This document shows, one piece after another, positions 12,292 to 23,073 of a stretch of 64,000 bases of DNA. Position numbers and translations under genes: made by a program. Below the pieces are notes generated by a model. The model ran no database searches. It was not told the origin of the DNA and saw nothing but the letters and a program-made list of their open reading frames with translations. Position 1 is the stretch's first letter, and every line of letters starts with the position of its first letter. Source of the DNA: Pinus tabuliformis (taxonomy: Eukaryota > Streptophyta > Pinopsida > Pinales > Pinaceae); NCBI GenBank assembly GCA_031772625.1, contig CM062817.1, positions 950,334,327 to 950,398,326 on the forward strand, in the 5' to 3' direction.

Positions 12292-14130
12292 TGTTGGCAT
12301 TATGATGCATGTGTTGTACTTGATGGCAACCCACTTGTAGCAGAACAACTCACTTGTATATGGTAACTAGATGAATATACGTAACTAGATGAATCTGAAT
12401 GAGAGATATCATATGTGACATAATGCATGATAGTTCAAAGGAATCATTTCAGAAGTAATATGGGAAATTACAATGTAACAGGTCTATTTAGAGGTAACAG
12501 GGCATTGGCACAAAAGAAAAGGAAGATGGAACTAAGGTCTACTAATCAAAATAAAGAATGTAAATGAAAATGTTGATGTAAAGCGGTTGATGAAGTATAC
12601 AAAGGTCCAATTAGTCAAAACAACATATACACTCTAGTCCACAGAAAAAAAGAGCGTATACATATACACGCACTCCCATAGGAGGAAAAGCACATACATG
12701 TTGGAAAACCAAGGTTTTGGTCCGAGGTATTTGGTCCAAGGTGTTTGGTACATGTTGGAAAACCATGGTTTTGGTTCGAGGTATTTGGTCCAAGTTATTT
12801 TGGTCCAAGGTATTTGGTACATGTTGGAAAGCCAAGGTTTTGGTCCGAGGTATTTAGTCTGAGGTATTTTGGTCCAAGGTATTTGGTCCAAGGTATTTGG
12901 TTTGAGCTATTGAGCCTAGGTATTTGGTCCAAGGTATTGGTCCTAAGTGGTTTGGGTCTGAGGTATTGACAAAGGATCTAAGTATATAAGGATGAGAAGA
13001 TCAAAGGGCTAAGTGCATAAGTAATGAATATCTTATGAATTGTTAGATCAAAAGCAAATATGCATGTTATGGGTTTCTAATGCTTTACTTGATCTAGACT
13101 AAATATGCACCTAAGCGTTTGATGATGGATGAGATCTAAGGATGGATCAGGATCATAATGAATTATCATTATCTGATTTGATAATGGATGGGCTAGATCT
13201 AGTTTCTAACACATGTTTTATCCTTTATATGTGATGATCTAGGTATGTCTGAAGTCGGGAATGGCAATAAAGTTATAAGTAAGTATTTGTATATCTATAG
13301 ACTAGTTCGTTTTGGTGAAGATGTATTTGATGGTTGTATTGTAGCGGTGATTAATTTTGAGCTTGAATGTTACTAATGGGTCCAGTATGAAAGTTTGATG
13401 AAACGAGGCCTTCATGTGTATTGTTGTCTACCAGGAGCATCTAGTCTGAAAATTTATGAAACGTGGTCCCTAGAGGATACTGAGGGTTGGAGCCTTCAGT
13501 GAGGAAGTCAAAGCTTCCTGCCAGTAGTGGCTAGTGATTTGATCAGGGGATTGGAGCTCTGTTCCAGTATCAGCTAGAGAATGAGTGAAGGTTGTAGCCT
13601 TTTTTAGGTCGAAGCCTACGTACTAGCAAATATATCAGCGAGTACAAGAACTAGGGGGTTGTAGCTCCCTTCGAGAAGAAGTTGGAGAGGGAGAGAAGGT
13701 TGTAGCCTTCTTCCGGTGGGTGCCTGCGTACTAGTATGAGTCTGCACTAGTACAATATTGTAAACATATTTTCTTATTATTAAAAGAAGACAAAGATGAC
13801 AGCAGTAGGTGGTTTTCACCCACATTGGGTTTCCACCTTAAATCTTGGTGTTGATGTGTGTTGCTTATGTGTGATGGTTTATTCTATTATTGCTGCACAT
13901 GGTTACTTTTTAATGTTTAATAAAGTACTGATGCACTAATTAAAGATCAACATATGATGATCTAACTGAATGATAAGTTCACTGGATATACACTAGTCGC
14001 CTTAAGAATAGTTGCGTGCACATGCGAGTTCCCTTCACTGAAGTAGCGTATATAAATTTGATTATGGAAATGAAAAAAGTTATTGATTTGTAAATACTAA
14101 TTCACCCCCCTCTCAGTATTATTTCCAACA
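12292..14130 (+). repeat. 3' LTR of the Sirevirus-like element
   Basis: Runs from TGTTGGCATTATG to TATTTCCAACA (1839 bp), about 170 bp longer than the 5' copy. Much of the difference is the longer minisatellite, plus a small duplication (GTAACTAGATGAAT) near 12364. Confidence 0.92.
12697..12969 (+). repeat. Minisatellite in the 3' LTR (long allele)
   Basis: About three copies of the CATGTTGGAAAACCAAGG half-unit and many TTGGTCCAAGGTATT-like units in tandem. This is the expanded counterpart of 7427-7544. Confidence 0.8.
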
Positions 14131-14135
14131 CAAAA

Positions 14136-15020
14136 TCCAATGACGAGGGATCAAATAGTTGATGGGAACTATTTTAGCCTCTAGTCAGATATATATGTGC
14201 ACTTCCATATATACATTCACATGTGGAAGATACTTAAGAATCCATATATGAAAAAAAGTGTGTACACACTTTTTATATATATGCACAATTCTGTATATTC
14301 TATATATCATCATACCAATCTCCCATATAACCAACTCAAACTCTGGGGACCAAGCATATGCTTTTAACCCCCAATTTCAATATATATTTTATATATGCAT
14401 GCATATACGAAATTGCCTTGGGCATTGCTAGGGGTTGAAACAAAATCACCTTATGTGCTACTGCAATGTGGGATGGTGTAAGAGAAGTTGGCCTCATCAA
14501 TCCCAAGATAAAAACAAAGTAGAGAAGTGTGAATGACACAATATTTTCAAAAAGTAGCTATATAGAAGTGATGCATATACAAACGTGATGCATTTTGTAC
14601 AAGATGGGATGCCTTCTACACTCTTTCATATATGCACAATTTTGTATATTATGTATATGTACACAGATATAGAAGCCACACATGTATGGAAGCAGGATTT
14701 CATATATGCACAAATGAAAGCTATATCTACTTTTGTATATGCAATTATAGTTTTGTATATGTGTCACTTTGGTATATGCATTAATTGTTGTATATGCATC
14801 ACTTCTATATACATGTATCTAGAATATACTCTTGTATATACACACATATATGTATATGTACAGATATATGAAAGTGTAAGAACATATATGGAAGCAAAGA
14901 ATATATATATATCTTCCATGAAGCACATATATGAAAGCTTGGTTCTATATATGGAAGTGGTTCATATATGGAAGTCGGGACATGTATCGAGGTGGCACAT
15001 ATTTAAAAGTGCCAAATAAA
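14136..15020. repeat. Low-complexity TATATG-rich block
   Basis: Dense alternation of TATATG/CATATA with a recurring word (C)ATATATG(G/A)AAG seen about eight times in both exact and degenerate form. Long open frames here (for example 14585-15019) are by-products of the biased composition, being rich in Y, I, M and H. They are not listed as genes. Confidence 0.6.
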
Positions 15021-16682
15021 TGGAATTTAATATAGCTTCCATATGCTCATATACAAAAGATTTCTTCCATCGATACCAAAAATATTAATAAGATTCTAAA
15101 TACAAGGATGCAAGAGTTGGAGTGTGTAAAGTTAGAACTTGGGGTATATTAAAGAATGGCTACACATAGAATATAAATTTTAGAGCTTATTTACCATAAA
15201 TTTTTTCTCAAATCAATCTTGGTAATCAACTAGTTCCTTGGTGTTGCATTCAACGCCCATTGATGTGGATCTTTCACTGATCAATGATCTTGGGACTTAA
15301 TCTTTATGTTCTCCACATTTGTTAAAATATAACAATACAATAAATATAACTTACTTTTACAATCTAACAAATGTAAAAGATGGGATGGCTTCTAAAATTA
15401 GGTATTCATGGTATATATCGGAGACAAAGGATACACAAAACCAACCAACAAGGATAAGACTAATTTAACAATATAAAGGTAATAACTAAATGCCAAAATG
15501 TTAGTAGGATCTCAAGTTATTATCGTCACATTTTCAATTATGAGCAAACCTCAATAACATTGATGAAGGGGAATCCTCATTAACAATGATGAGGGAAATC
15601 CCATGTTATTGTGGTTATTCTTTCAATTATGAGAAACTCTCATATATATTGATAGAGGGAATCTCACAACATTGCTACAGCATTCAGAATTATTATCAAC
15701 ATAATGTGTGTCAACCAATATCAAACTTCATTTTTGCATTATTTCAACATTGATTATGCAAGGGAAGAACATTGGAATAGTCTTACCTTTATTACCCTTC
15801 TAAATAAATGCATATTGGTGACATATATAAAGACCTTACCTTTATGAGACCAAGGCTACACATATTGCTCATATTCAAAACAACCCATATGGGTAACCTT
15901 AAAATTATGTTAAAATTACGTTACATTATAGTGACAACAATAAAGATGAGGAGAATAAAAGGAGATAGAAAAGATACAATGCCTTGGAAGTTACTTTCAT
16001 TTCTCTTATTTACTTTGCTATATTTATTTTATGTTAAAAATAAAACATTATTCCACTTTAAAAAGGTTTTTAAAATAATTTACTATAATATCATTTTTTT
16101 TAATTTAAAGAGCAAATTTTTAGAATAACTATTTTGTTAAAATCATTATTAAAATTTTCTTATTGAATTTGATAAATATTATTAATAATTTTTTCAATAT
16201 CAACATCATGTATAACTATATAGCATTAAAATCTAGTATACAACATTAATAAAATTTACAAATATTTATTTTCTTAAAATAAATTTGAATTTACACTCAC
16301 TTACACTTTAAAAAAATTAAATAATAATCTTAAAATCACAACAAATGTGTAATTTTCATAATACATCACATTATTTTAATCTTGGTTGGATAAAATTATA
16401 ACTATTTAATTTTCTTTTCCATGAATTATACATAGACATAATATATAGAAAGAAATACATATAAATAATTTTTATGCACATACATAATATATAAAAGAAA
16501 ATTTGTGTATAATAAATGTGCTTCTCAATATAATTAATTAAAAAAAAGCATAATTAGATAAACTAAAAAGTATGAATTCTTAACAAAATCAGTTTCACCA
16601 TAAATGTTGTAATTCTAAATCAAAATAACAATTTAAATAGTTAATATTTAAAAATAATTATTAAATTAAATATGTTTATAAG
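15021..16682. other. AT-rich spacer with a small local repeat
   Basis: No gene recognised. Between about 15514 and 15682 two degenerate tandem units share TTTCAATTATGAG(C/A)AA followed by a CATTGATGAAGGGGAAT-like stretch. From about 16000 to 16680 the base composition is extremely AT-rich. It ends abruptly at the GC-rich LINE start. Confidence 0.5.
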
Positions 16683-16896
16683 TTATACTTGGGAGGAGAT
16701 TATCCTCGATGGCACGCACACGTGAAGGTCTCGGCTAAAGGGTATCACCGATATTGACTGCAGCATCGACGCGGCTAGGGTTTTCACAGCAAATGCACAG
16801 CATCATCGTCGCGGTTACAGCTCTGGGACAATCAAGCATCAGCTCCACCATTGGATTCTCCACCCGTCGCTTTCAGTCGCCGTTTAGGAGACAGTT

Positions 16897-18636
16897 ATGG
16901 CAGACATTATGGAGCTAGAGGCAGTGGACTACTCAGAGGAACCTACACTGGACAAGGTTATATTCGGGAACCCTAGTTTCGCTGCTCACTCGCAATTTGC
17001 ACCTTCCTCATCAACGATTGCACCGGATCTGCCGCAGTACCCGCCCTCCGTCTCGCTGGCCGGTCACTGCACTCCTCAGTCTATTACAGGAGCGAACCCT
17101 ATCGATTCGCTACAATTTAAAGTGCCCCCGCTCTCGCCGGGCTCTCTTCATTTTCTGGCTACCCACACTCCCCCTTCGCCCTCATTTGATCCTCTCTCCC
17201 ACCCTCTCCTTTCAGCGCCCTCACCCTCTCCGCCGATACCCCTTGCAACTAATCCATCATCTTCGGGAGCCCGTCCCTCCGGCTGCTTCGAAACTCCTGC
17301 TGTTAAAATCAAGCCCGCAAAGCCCTCATCTCTGGACGGTATAACTAATCCCTTGGTAGACCATCCGTCGGCTCCTCGCACCTGCAAAAAGAAGACCAAG
17401 TGCATAAAGGCTACGGCAAAAGACATCACCATTAGGTTCGACGAATCTAAGTCTCTCAGTGATCTCATGGACATGGCCAACACTGTTCTGGTAGGGCATG
17501 TCCGGGGCAGGGCATACTTGGCGAAACGGCTCAAGCAATGGGTGAAGGAAATCTGGGGCGGTGTACTATTTGACCTTCTCGTGGTCCATGTTCTCCCCAA
17601 AGGATGGTTTTCCTTACATTTCTCCAAGGAAAGTCACACTAATCTGGTTTTGGCCAAATATTGGCATATTGAAATGGCCCCGGTCCTCCTCAAGAGATGG
17701 AGCCCCCTCTTCGATCCAGAACGAGAACAGATTGAAGCCAGACCGATTTGGGTGCGCCTGCCTGGCCTCCCACTGCAATTTTGGGCAGAAGAAGTCTTCA
17801 TCAGGATAGGGAATGCCCTGGGGACATACCTGGATTACGATCGCACTTTTGTCGAATTTGGGAACCGAACCCTAGCGCGTATATTGGTACATTTAGACAC
17901 CCGTGATGGGCTCGAAGAACAGATCACACTTCAGTGGGGAAGGTGTATCAGGGTGCAGATCCTTGACTATGAAGGAGTCCCCTTCCGATGCAGGCGATGT
18001 CACAAAGTTGGGCACCTCATAAAGGATTGTCCTCTCATCAAGAAAGCAGAAGGATCACCGAGGGTTACTCCGGCTCCATCCAGAGCGGCATTACCTACTA
18101 CATCTCGACCTACCTCTTCGGGACTGCCCCCAGCATCAACCTCACCTGCGGTCGATCCGGGATTGCGGCAACCCTCCCCACCTAGGACCAGGGCTCGCTC
18201 GGCAGCAGAAGCTGGTACGGTCTCGGGTACTCTTCCATCCCCCATATTTTCTTCTTTTGATGTTATGAATGATTGTGGTTCCACCTCTCAGACCTCCATG
18301 GTTCACTGTGCATTATCATCTCCCCCCCTCACATGCACCACAGAACCCATTATTACCACTTCTTCCCCCTTGGCTAGCCCCTCCCTTACACCCTTGGAAC
18401 CCTCCCCTCCCCATACATATTTCCTCCGATCCAGGTCTCTAGCCAAAGAGCCTCCCATCAGTCATTCGGGTCTGGGCATTGCGGTACCAGAGGGTGGGAC
18501 CTTGACTACCAGGGGTAGAAAATCACATCTTTCAAAGGCTATTAAACAAGCTGGGGTAGAGGTTGTATCAGGTCGGCAATCCACCATTGACGGGGTCCTT
18601 AGAGCAGGACACACCCCGAGAGGTGTTCCCCCATGA
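16897..18636 (+). CDS. LINE ORF1 protein (DUF4283 and CCHC zinc knuckle)
   Basis: An uninterrupted 579-residue frame. The first 170 residues are Pro/Ser-rich and probably disordered. Residues about 170-365 match the DUF4283 type of plant LINE ORF1, with 'ARPIWVRLPGLPLQFW' as its usual landmark. A knuckle CRRCHKVGHLIKDC (C-x2-C-x4-H-x4-C) follows near residue 370, then a low-complexity Ser/Thr/Pro tail. Nucleic-acid chaperone of the LINE ribonucleoprotein (family knowledge). The ATG at 16897 is the first in frame after the GC-rich leader. The stop overlaps the ORF2 start as ATGA. The lack of any stop makes this frame look younger than the elements around it. Confidence 0.88.
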   Translation: MADIMELEAVDYSEEPTLDKVIFGNPSFAAHSQFAPSSSTIAPDLPQYPPSVSLAGHCTPQSITGANPIDSLQFKVPPLSPGSLHFLATHTPPSPSFDPLSHPLLSAPSPSPPIPLATNPSSSGARPSGCFETPAVKIKPAKPSSLDGITNPLVDHPSAPRTCKKKTKCIKATAKDITIRFDESKSLSDLMDMANTVLVGHVRGRAYLAKRLKQWVKEIWGGVLFDLLVVHVLPKGWFSLHFSKESHTNLVLAKYWHIEMAPVLLKRWSPLFDPEREQIEARPIWVRLPGLPLQFWAEEVFIRIGNALGTYLDYDRTFVEFGNRTLARILVHLDTRDGLEEQITLQWGRCIRVQILDYEGVPFRCRRCHKVGHLIKDCPLIKKAEGSPRVTPAPSRAALPTTSRPTSSGLPPASTSPAVDPGLRQPSPPRTRARSAAEAGTVSGTLPSPIFSSFDVMNDCGSTSQTSMVHCALSSPPLTCTTEPIITTSSPLASPSLTPLEPSPPHTYFLRSRSLAKEPPISHSGLGIAVPEGGTLTTRGRKSHLSKAIKQAGVEVVSGRQSTIDGVLRAGHTPRGVPP

Positions 18637-21600
18637 AGTGCCTATCCTTCAATTGCAGAGGATTGGCTAGTTCCTCCAAGAAACTAGCCATGAAGCGGCT
18701 CATAGAATCTGATCCTATCGATATCATCATGCTACAAGAGACCCTCTGTTCCGCAGATCAGATTACTCGAGCCATGCAAGCCTTGACCCCTGGCTGGACC
18801 TACTCAGCCATTGATGCTGTCGGCCGATCTGATGGTCTGGCCATTGGAATTAACCCTCGTTCTATTAAGGTGGACTCGACTTGGGGGGGATCGGGATTTT
18901 TGGGGCTTGACATATTCTCAGCTGAACTAGGCATGAACCTTCACCTTGTCAATGTATATGTCCCCTGCACCCAAAGAGAATCGTTCTGGCAGAATCTTCT
19001 ACATCTTACCATAATGGGTGAAGACCGGGTTGTTATCGGAGGAGACCTTAATTTCTCTCTGGGGTTCAGGGAGTCATGGGGATCGGCGGCCCAAATTGAC
19101 TCCATTACAGACTTCATGACCAATCTGCTTGAGCAATCAAACTTTATGGATATTCCCATGTAGAAAATTCTTCCCACATGGAGGAACAGACGGGTGGGGG
19201 ACGCTGCACTAGCCCGCAGGCTTGACAGATTCCTCATGAAGGAGCCACTTCTTCAGCGACTGCAAAATTACAAACAATGGGTTGGCTCGGGGGGTTGGTC
19301 GGATCATTCTCCAATATACCTAGAGATTCAGGGTCCCTTCAAGAAGCCCAAAGCACCTTACAAATTTAATCATACCTGGCTGAAGGACCCATCATATGTC
19401 AAGATGATATCTGATTACTGGTCCTCTCACCCTATCAATGGATTAGAAACACCGGCTAAAGGATTCTGCAGAAATCTCTTGGAAATTAAACATATATCTA
19501 TTGTATGGGCAAAGGAGAAACAGGCTCGAGACATTGCACAACTAACCCATATTGAAACTGAATTATGCTCTCTCACCGACGATAGGGGGTTGGGGTTCAT
19601 TACAGCAGAAGATAAATGCAGGCTAATTGAATTGGAGAATCAAAAAGCAAAAATCCTCAAAGAGAGAGAGGAATCCATAAGATTGAGGAGCAGGGCATTA
19701 TGGATACAAGCTGGGGATGATAACACAAAGTTCTTCCATAGCTTTGCTAAGAGCAGGAAAGTAACAAATACTATCTGGAAGCTCCCCACACCTGATGGTG
19801 AAATAGCAGACACTTTTAACAAGCTCGCTCATCTGGGCACCTCTCACTTCAGGGAACTCTACAAGTGTCCCCGTGATGCTAATTTACCTGATATCATCAA
19901 TGTGGCAAATCACTTCCCGAGATTTGTTGAGGAAGAGGATGTGGAGGCTCTAAATGACCCGGTTTCGACAGAGAAGCTGGAAGGAGTACTGAAGTGGTTC
20001 AAAAAAGATAAGAGCCCTAGCCCGGATGGATGGACCATTGAATTTTATTTAGCCTTCTATAAGGTCCTGGGGTAGGACCTGCTGAGTGTGGTCGAGGAGA
20101 GCAGAGCTATAGGATCCATCTACCATGCCATCAATTCAACCTTCATTGCTCTCATCCCAAAAACTGATACCCCTGAATCCTTTGATGACTACACGCCTAT
20201 TTCTTTGTGCAATTGCCTCTACAAAATAATCTCTAAGACTATTGCAAATCGTCTTAGACCAATCCTCTCCAGGTCCATTACCCCGCAAAAATTTGCTTTC
20301 CTCGAATCTAAACAGATTCATGAGGCCATTGGCCTGGCCCAAGAAGCTATACATTCTATATGGTCAAAGCACCTTAAAGCCATCCTCCTCAAAATTGACC
20401 TCTCAAAAGCATTTGACCGGGTCAGCTGGCTTTATATCAAAATGATCCTAATCCACTGGGGTTTACCTCACTCCTACATCTCATGAATCATGGCCTGTAT
20501 ATCCTCCCCAACATTCAGCATCCTCATAAATGGTTCGGCCTCTCCCTTTTTTCATTCTGAAAGGGGTCTGAGACAGGGATTCCCCCTCTATCCCCTGCTC
20601 TTCTTACTGGTCATGGAAGGCCTAAGTCGTCTCATAGACTCTGCTAAGAGAGCTGGTGATGTCCGGGGCCTTCACATATCCGATTTATGTTTCCTCACAC
20701 ATCTGCTCTTCGTGGGCGATGTTCTTATCCTTCTTGATGGCAATGTACGAGACTCTCGGTCATTTTCAAAGATCCTTCTACTTTTTTCTACCGGTACAGG
20801 TATGCTTCCAAATCAGACTAAATCCTCCATCTCATGCTCCCGCACTACGGTACAGGAATCCCAGCTAGCCCTTCAGGTATTTCCCTATAATGTTCTCCCT
20901 CTTGATAGAGGCCTCAAATATTTGGGATTCAGACTGAAGCCTACTTGTCAAAGAATTGCTGATTGGGCGTGGTTGGTCGCCAAATTGGAAAAAAGACTCT
21001 CAGGCTGGTGCTTCAGATTCCTATCTAGGGCTGGCAGATTGGTTCTCATTAAGTCTATCTTAGAGGCTACCCCGGTCTTCTGGATGGCACTTGCGTGGAT
21101 ATCGAGGAATATTCTGGGACGATTGAAGTAGCTGCGCAATCGATACCTCTGGAATGGGAACCAGGACAAAAGAATATTTACATGGATAAGCTGGAAGAAA
21201 ATCACCTTGCCCAAAAAATGGGGTGGATGGGGTCTCAAAGACCTACCCGACTTCGCTATGGCTCTTACTGCTAAGATGGGATGGACTCTATTAACCAGCC
21301 AAAATCTATGGGCACAAGTATCCTATCACAAATACCCTTGGCCTCAGAACATTCTGGATTGGGCTAGATTACCATCTTGGACATCGAAGGGATGTTCATC
21401 AATATGGAAGGCCCTGATACACTCCCTTCCCCTCATCCGAGATTATCTAGTATGGAGAATAAACGATGGATCGTTGGGCAGGATTGGCCTGGATCCATGG
21501 ATTAATAGTTGGGGCAGACACATCCTCAGCCGAGATCTCATTTCATTCCTTCATGATCGAGACATTCAGAATTTTGCTCATATTGCTGATCAACTGCGCA

Positions 21601-22802
21601 CAGACATTTTCACTCAAGCTTGGAAATCGGCCCAGCAACTTGATCTTCCACCGCAGTGGCATCAGGAATGGAGTGAATATGTTCTTGCACTAACCGAATC
21701 CCATATCCGCATCAAACAAGGACCTGGCGAACTTATTTGGTGTAAGGCGGACAATGGTATCTACGCTCCTAAGTTTGGGTACAGTGCACTTATTATTCAT
21801 AGAAAACCTGAGCCATCGCTATCGTGCTGGCGTGACATTTGGAAGCTGAAAGCTCCTCCACGCACCAGATTATTTTTCTGGTGTGTCCTCAAAGATACCA
21901 TTCCCACGGGCGAACACCTTACTCGCAGATCCATCTATGGACCTTCCTGGTGTACATTCTGCAAAGCGGCATCAGAGACTTCGGCCCACATATTCCTCCA
22001 TTGCCCGGCAGTACACACTCTGTGGAACAACATCTGCACTCAACTTGGCATTTCAGGGAACTTGAATGGGGATGACATATCGGGTGCATGGACTGCCTGG
22101 AACCACTGCCACCCGGGTTCCAAGCTCCTAAACCTTCCCCTCGTGGCAGCCTGGCACATTTGGTTAGCACAGAATCGAGTCATTTTCGAGGAGAAGGCAG
22201 TGTGTTGGCCCCGTACAGAAGCAACCATCGTTGCCACGTACCAAGAATTACCTGACCCGCCCCCCACTCGAACCAGGACGATACAGGCTCAACCCACTAT
22301 TGATAAATCGACCCCGTGGGCCTTCTTCGATGGGGCTGCGAATCAAACTAGATGTCGAGGTGGATTTGTACTACATATCAATGAACACCATAGTTACCTT
22401 GTAAAAATGGGATTCAACAGAGGAACAAATAATTTTGCAGAGCTCTTAGCCATTCGAAATCTATTACATTTCTCATTGACACATCAGCACACAAATCTTA
22501 ACATATTCGGGGACTCAATGACGATTGTTAATTGGATCAATAATGCCACTATATGTCATATACACACTCTCAGCAATATATTACATGATGCACCTACACT
22601 CAAGGCAGCATTTAATCATTTCTCTTGTCTACAAATTTACAGAGAACATAACAACGAGGCTGACAAATTATCCAAAGAGGCCACGATACTTCCCAGAGGC
22701 GAATGGCTAATTCTGGAGAACCAAGGGACTGAAGAATACAGGTTTTTTCATAGGCCATACATGGATCAGAGAGATCAGCGGGACAACAGTCCCAGTAGCT
22801 GA
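18633..22802 (+). pseudogene. LINE ORF2 (endonuclease, RT, zf-RVT, RNase H) with four stops
   Basis: One frame of 1389 codons is broken only by stops at 19161 (TAG), 20073 (TAG), 20484 (TGA) and 21129 (TAG). Residues 1-230 are the APE-type endonuclease (SFNCRGLASS, LQET, GGDLNFSL, WSDHSPI), with catalytic residues present. RT follows, with motif A IDLSKAFDRVSW. Motif C reads FVGD near residue 694 instead of FADD, so one catalytic Asp is lost. A zf-RVT domain (CTFCKAASETSAHIFLHC) lies near residues 1110-1130. The RNase H domain (about 1226-1356) keeps its D-E-D-D set (FFDGA, FAELLA, FGDSM, NEADKLS). It would nick the target and reverse-transcribe at the nick. The stops plus the RT mutation make it inactive. 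Confidence 0.92.
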
Positions 22803-23073
22803 TAGTAATATAGAAATTTTGTCTTTGATGGAAACTTGTACATAGGTATGGATATTATAATGTATGCAAATAGATCCTCATGTGATCTCGAACAGGCTAT
22901 ACAGCCAGACTCATATATGGTTCTATCTCTTTTTTTTTGTATATACTCTGATACATCACCCTGCGTGGTGGATTTTGTATGAACACTACAACATATGCCA
23001 ACGGCATCTACTATATGTAATTTTCTAAATATAATGAAAATTACTGATTTTCCTAGTGGAAATATTTATACTT

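Larger units (their letters stand above)
7039..14130 (+). mobile_element. Sirevirus-like Ty1/copia element, gag only, TSD CAAAA
   Basis: The element starts TGTTGG, ends CCAACA, and is flanked by identical CAAAA copies (7034-7038 and 14131-14135). Directly repeated LTRs (7039-8707 and 12292-14130) bracket a 3.6-kb interior. The interior has a tRNA-iMet primer-binding site, a decayed coiled-coil and zinc-knuckle gag, about 1.8 kb with no recognisable pol, and several AAAGGGGGAG tracts before the 3' LTR. A large coiled-coil gag plus multiple polypurine tracts are hallmarks of Sireviruses (family knowledge). Without protease, integrase and RT it would need help from a related element. Confidence 0.92.
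16691..23065 (+). mobile_element. Nearly full-length L1-type LINE (candidate TSD TTATACTT)
   Basis: A GC-rich block starts sharply with GGGAGGAG inside AT-rich DNA. It comprises a 5' UTR of about 200 bp, ORF1 (16897-18636), ORF2 (18633-22802) and a 3' UTR of about 260 bp. The 8-bp word TTATACTT precedes the start (16683-16690) and recurs at 23066-23073, so it is a plausible TSD. The 3' edge rests on this word alone, since no clear poly(A) tail is seen. It is the best preserved non-LTR element of the window but is not active. Confidence 0.88.

Noticed and set aside
14585..15019. 144-residue open frame
   Set aside because: It lies in TATATG-rich low-complexity DNA and its product is a by-product of composition (Y, I, M, H rich).
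17148..18284. Minus-strand open frames under LINE ORF1
   Set aside because: They are shadows of the GC-rich ORF1 coding sequence with no independent support.
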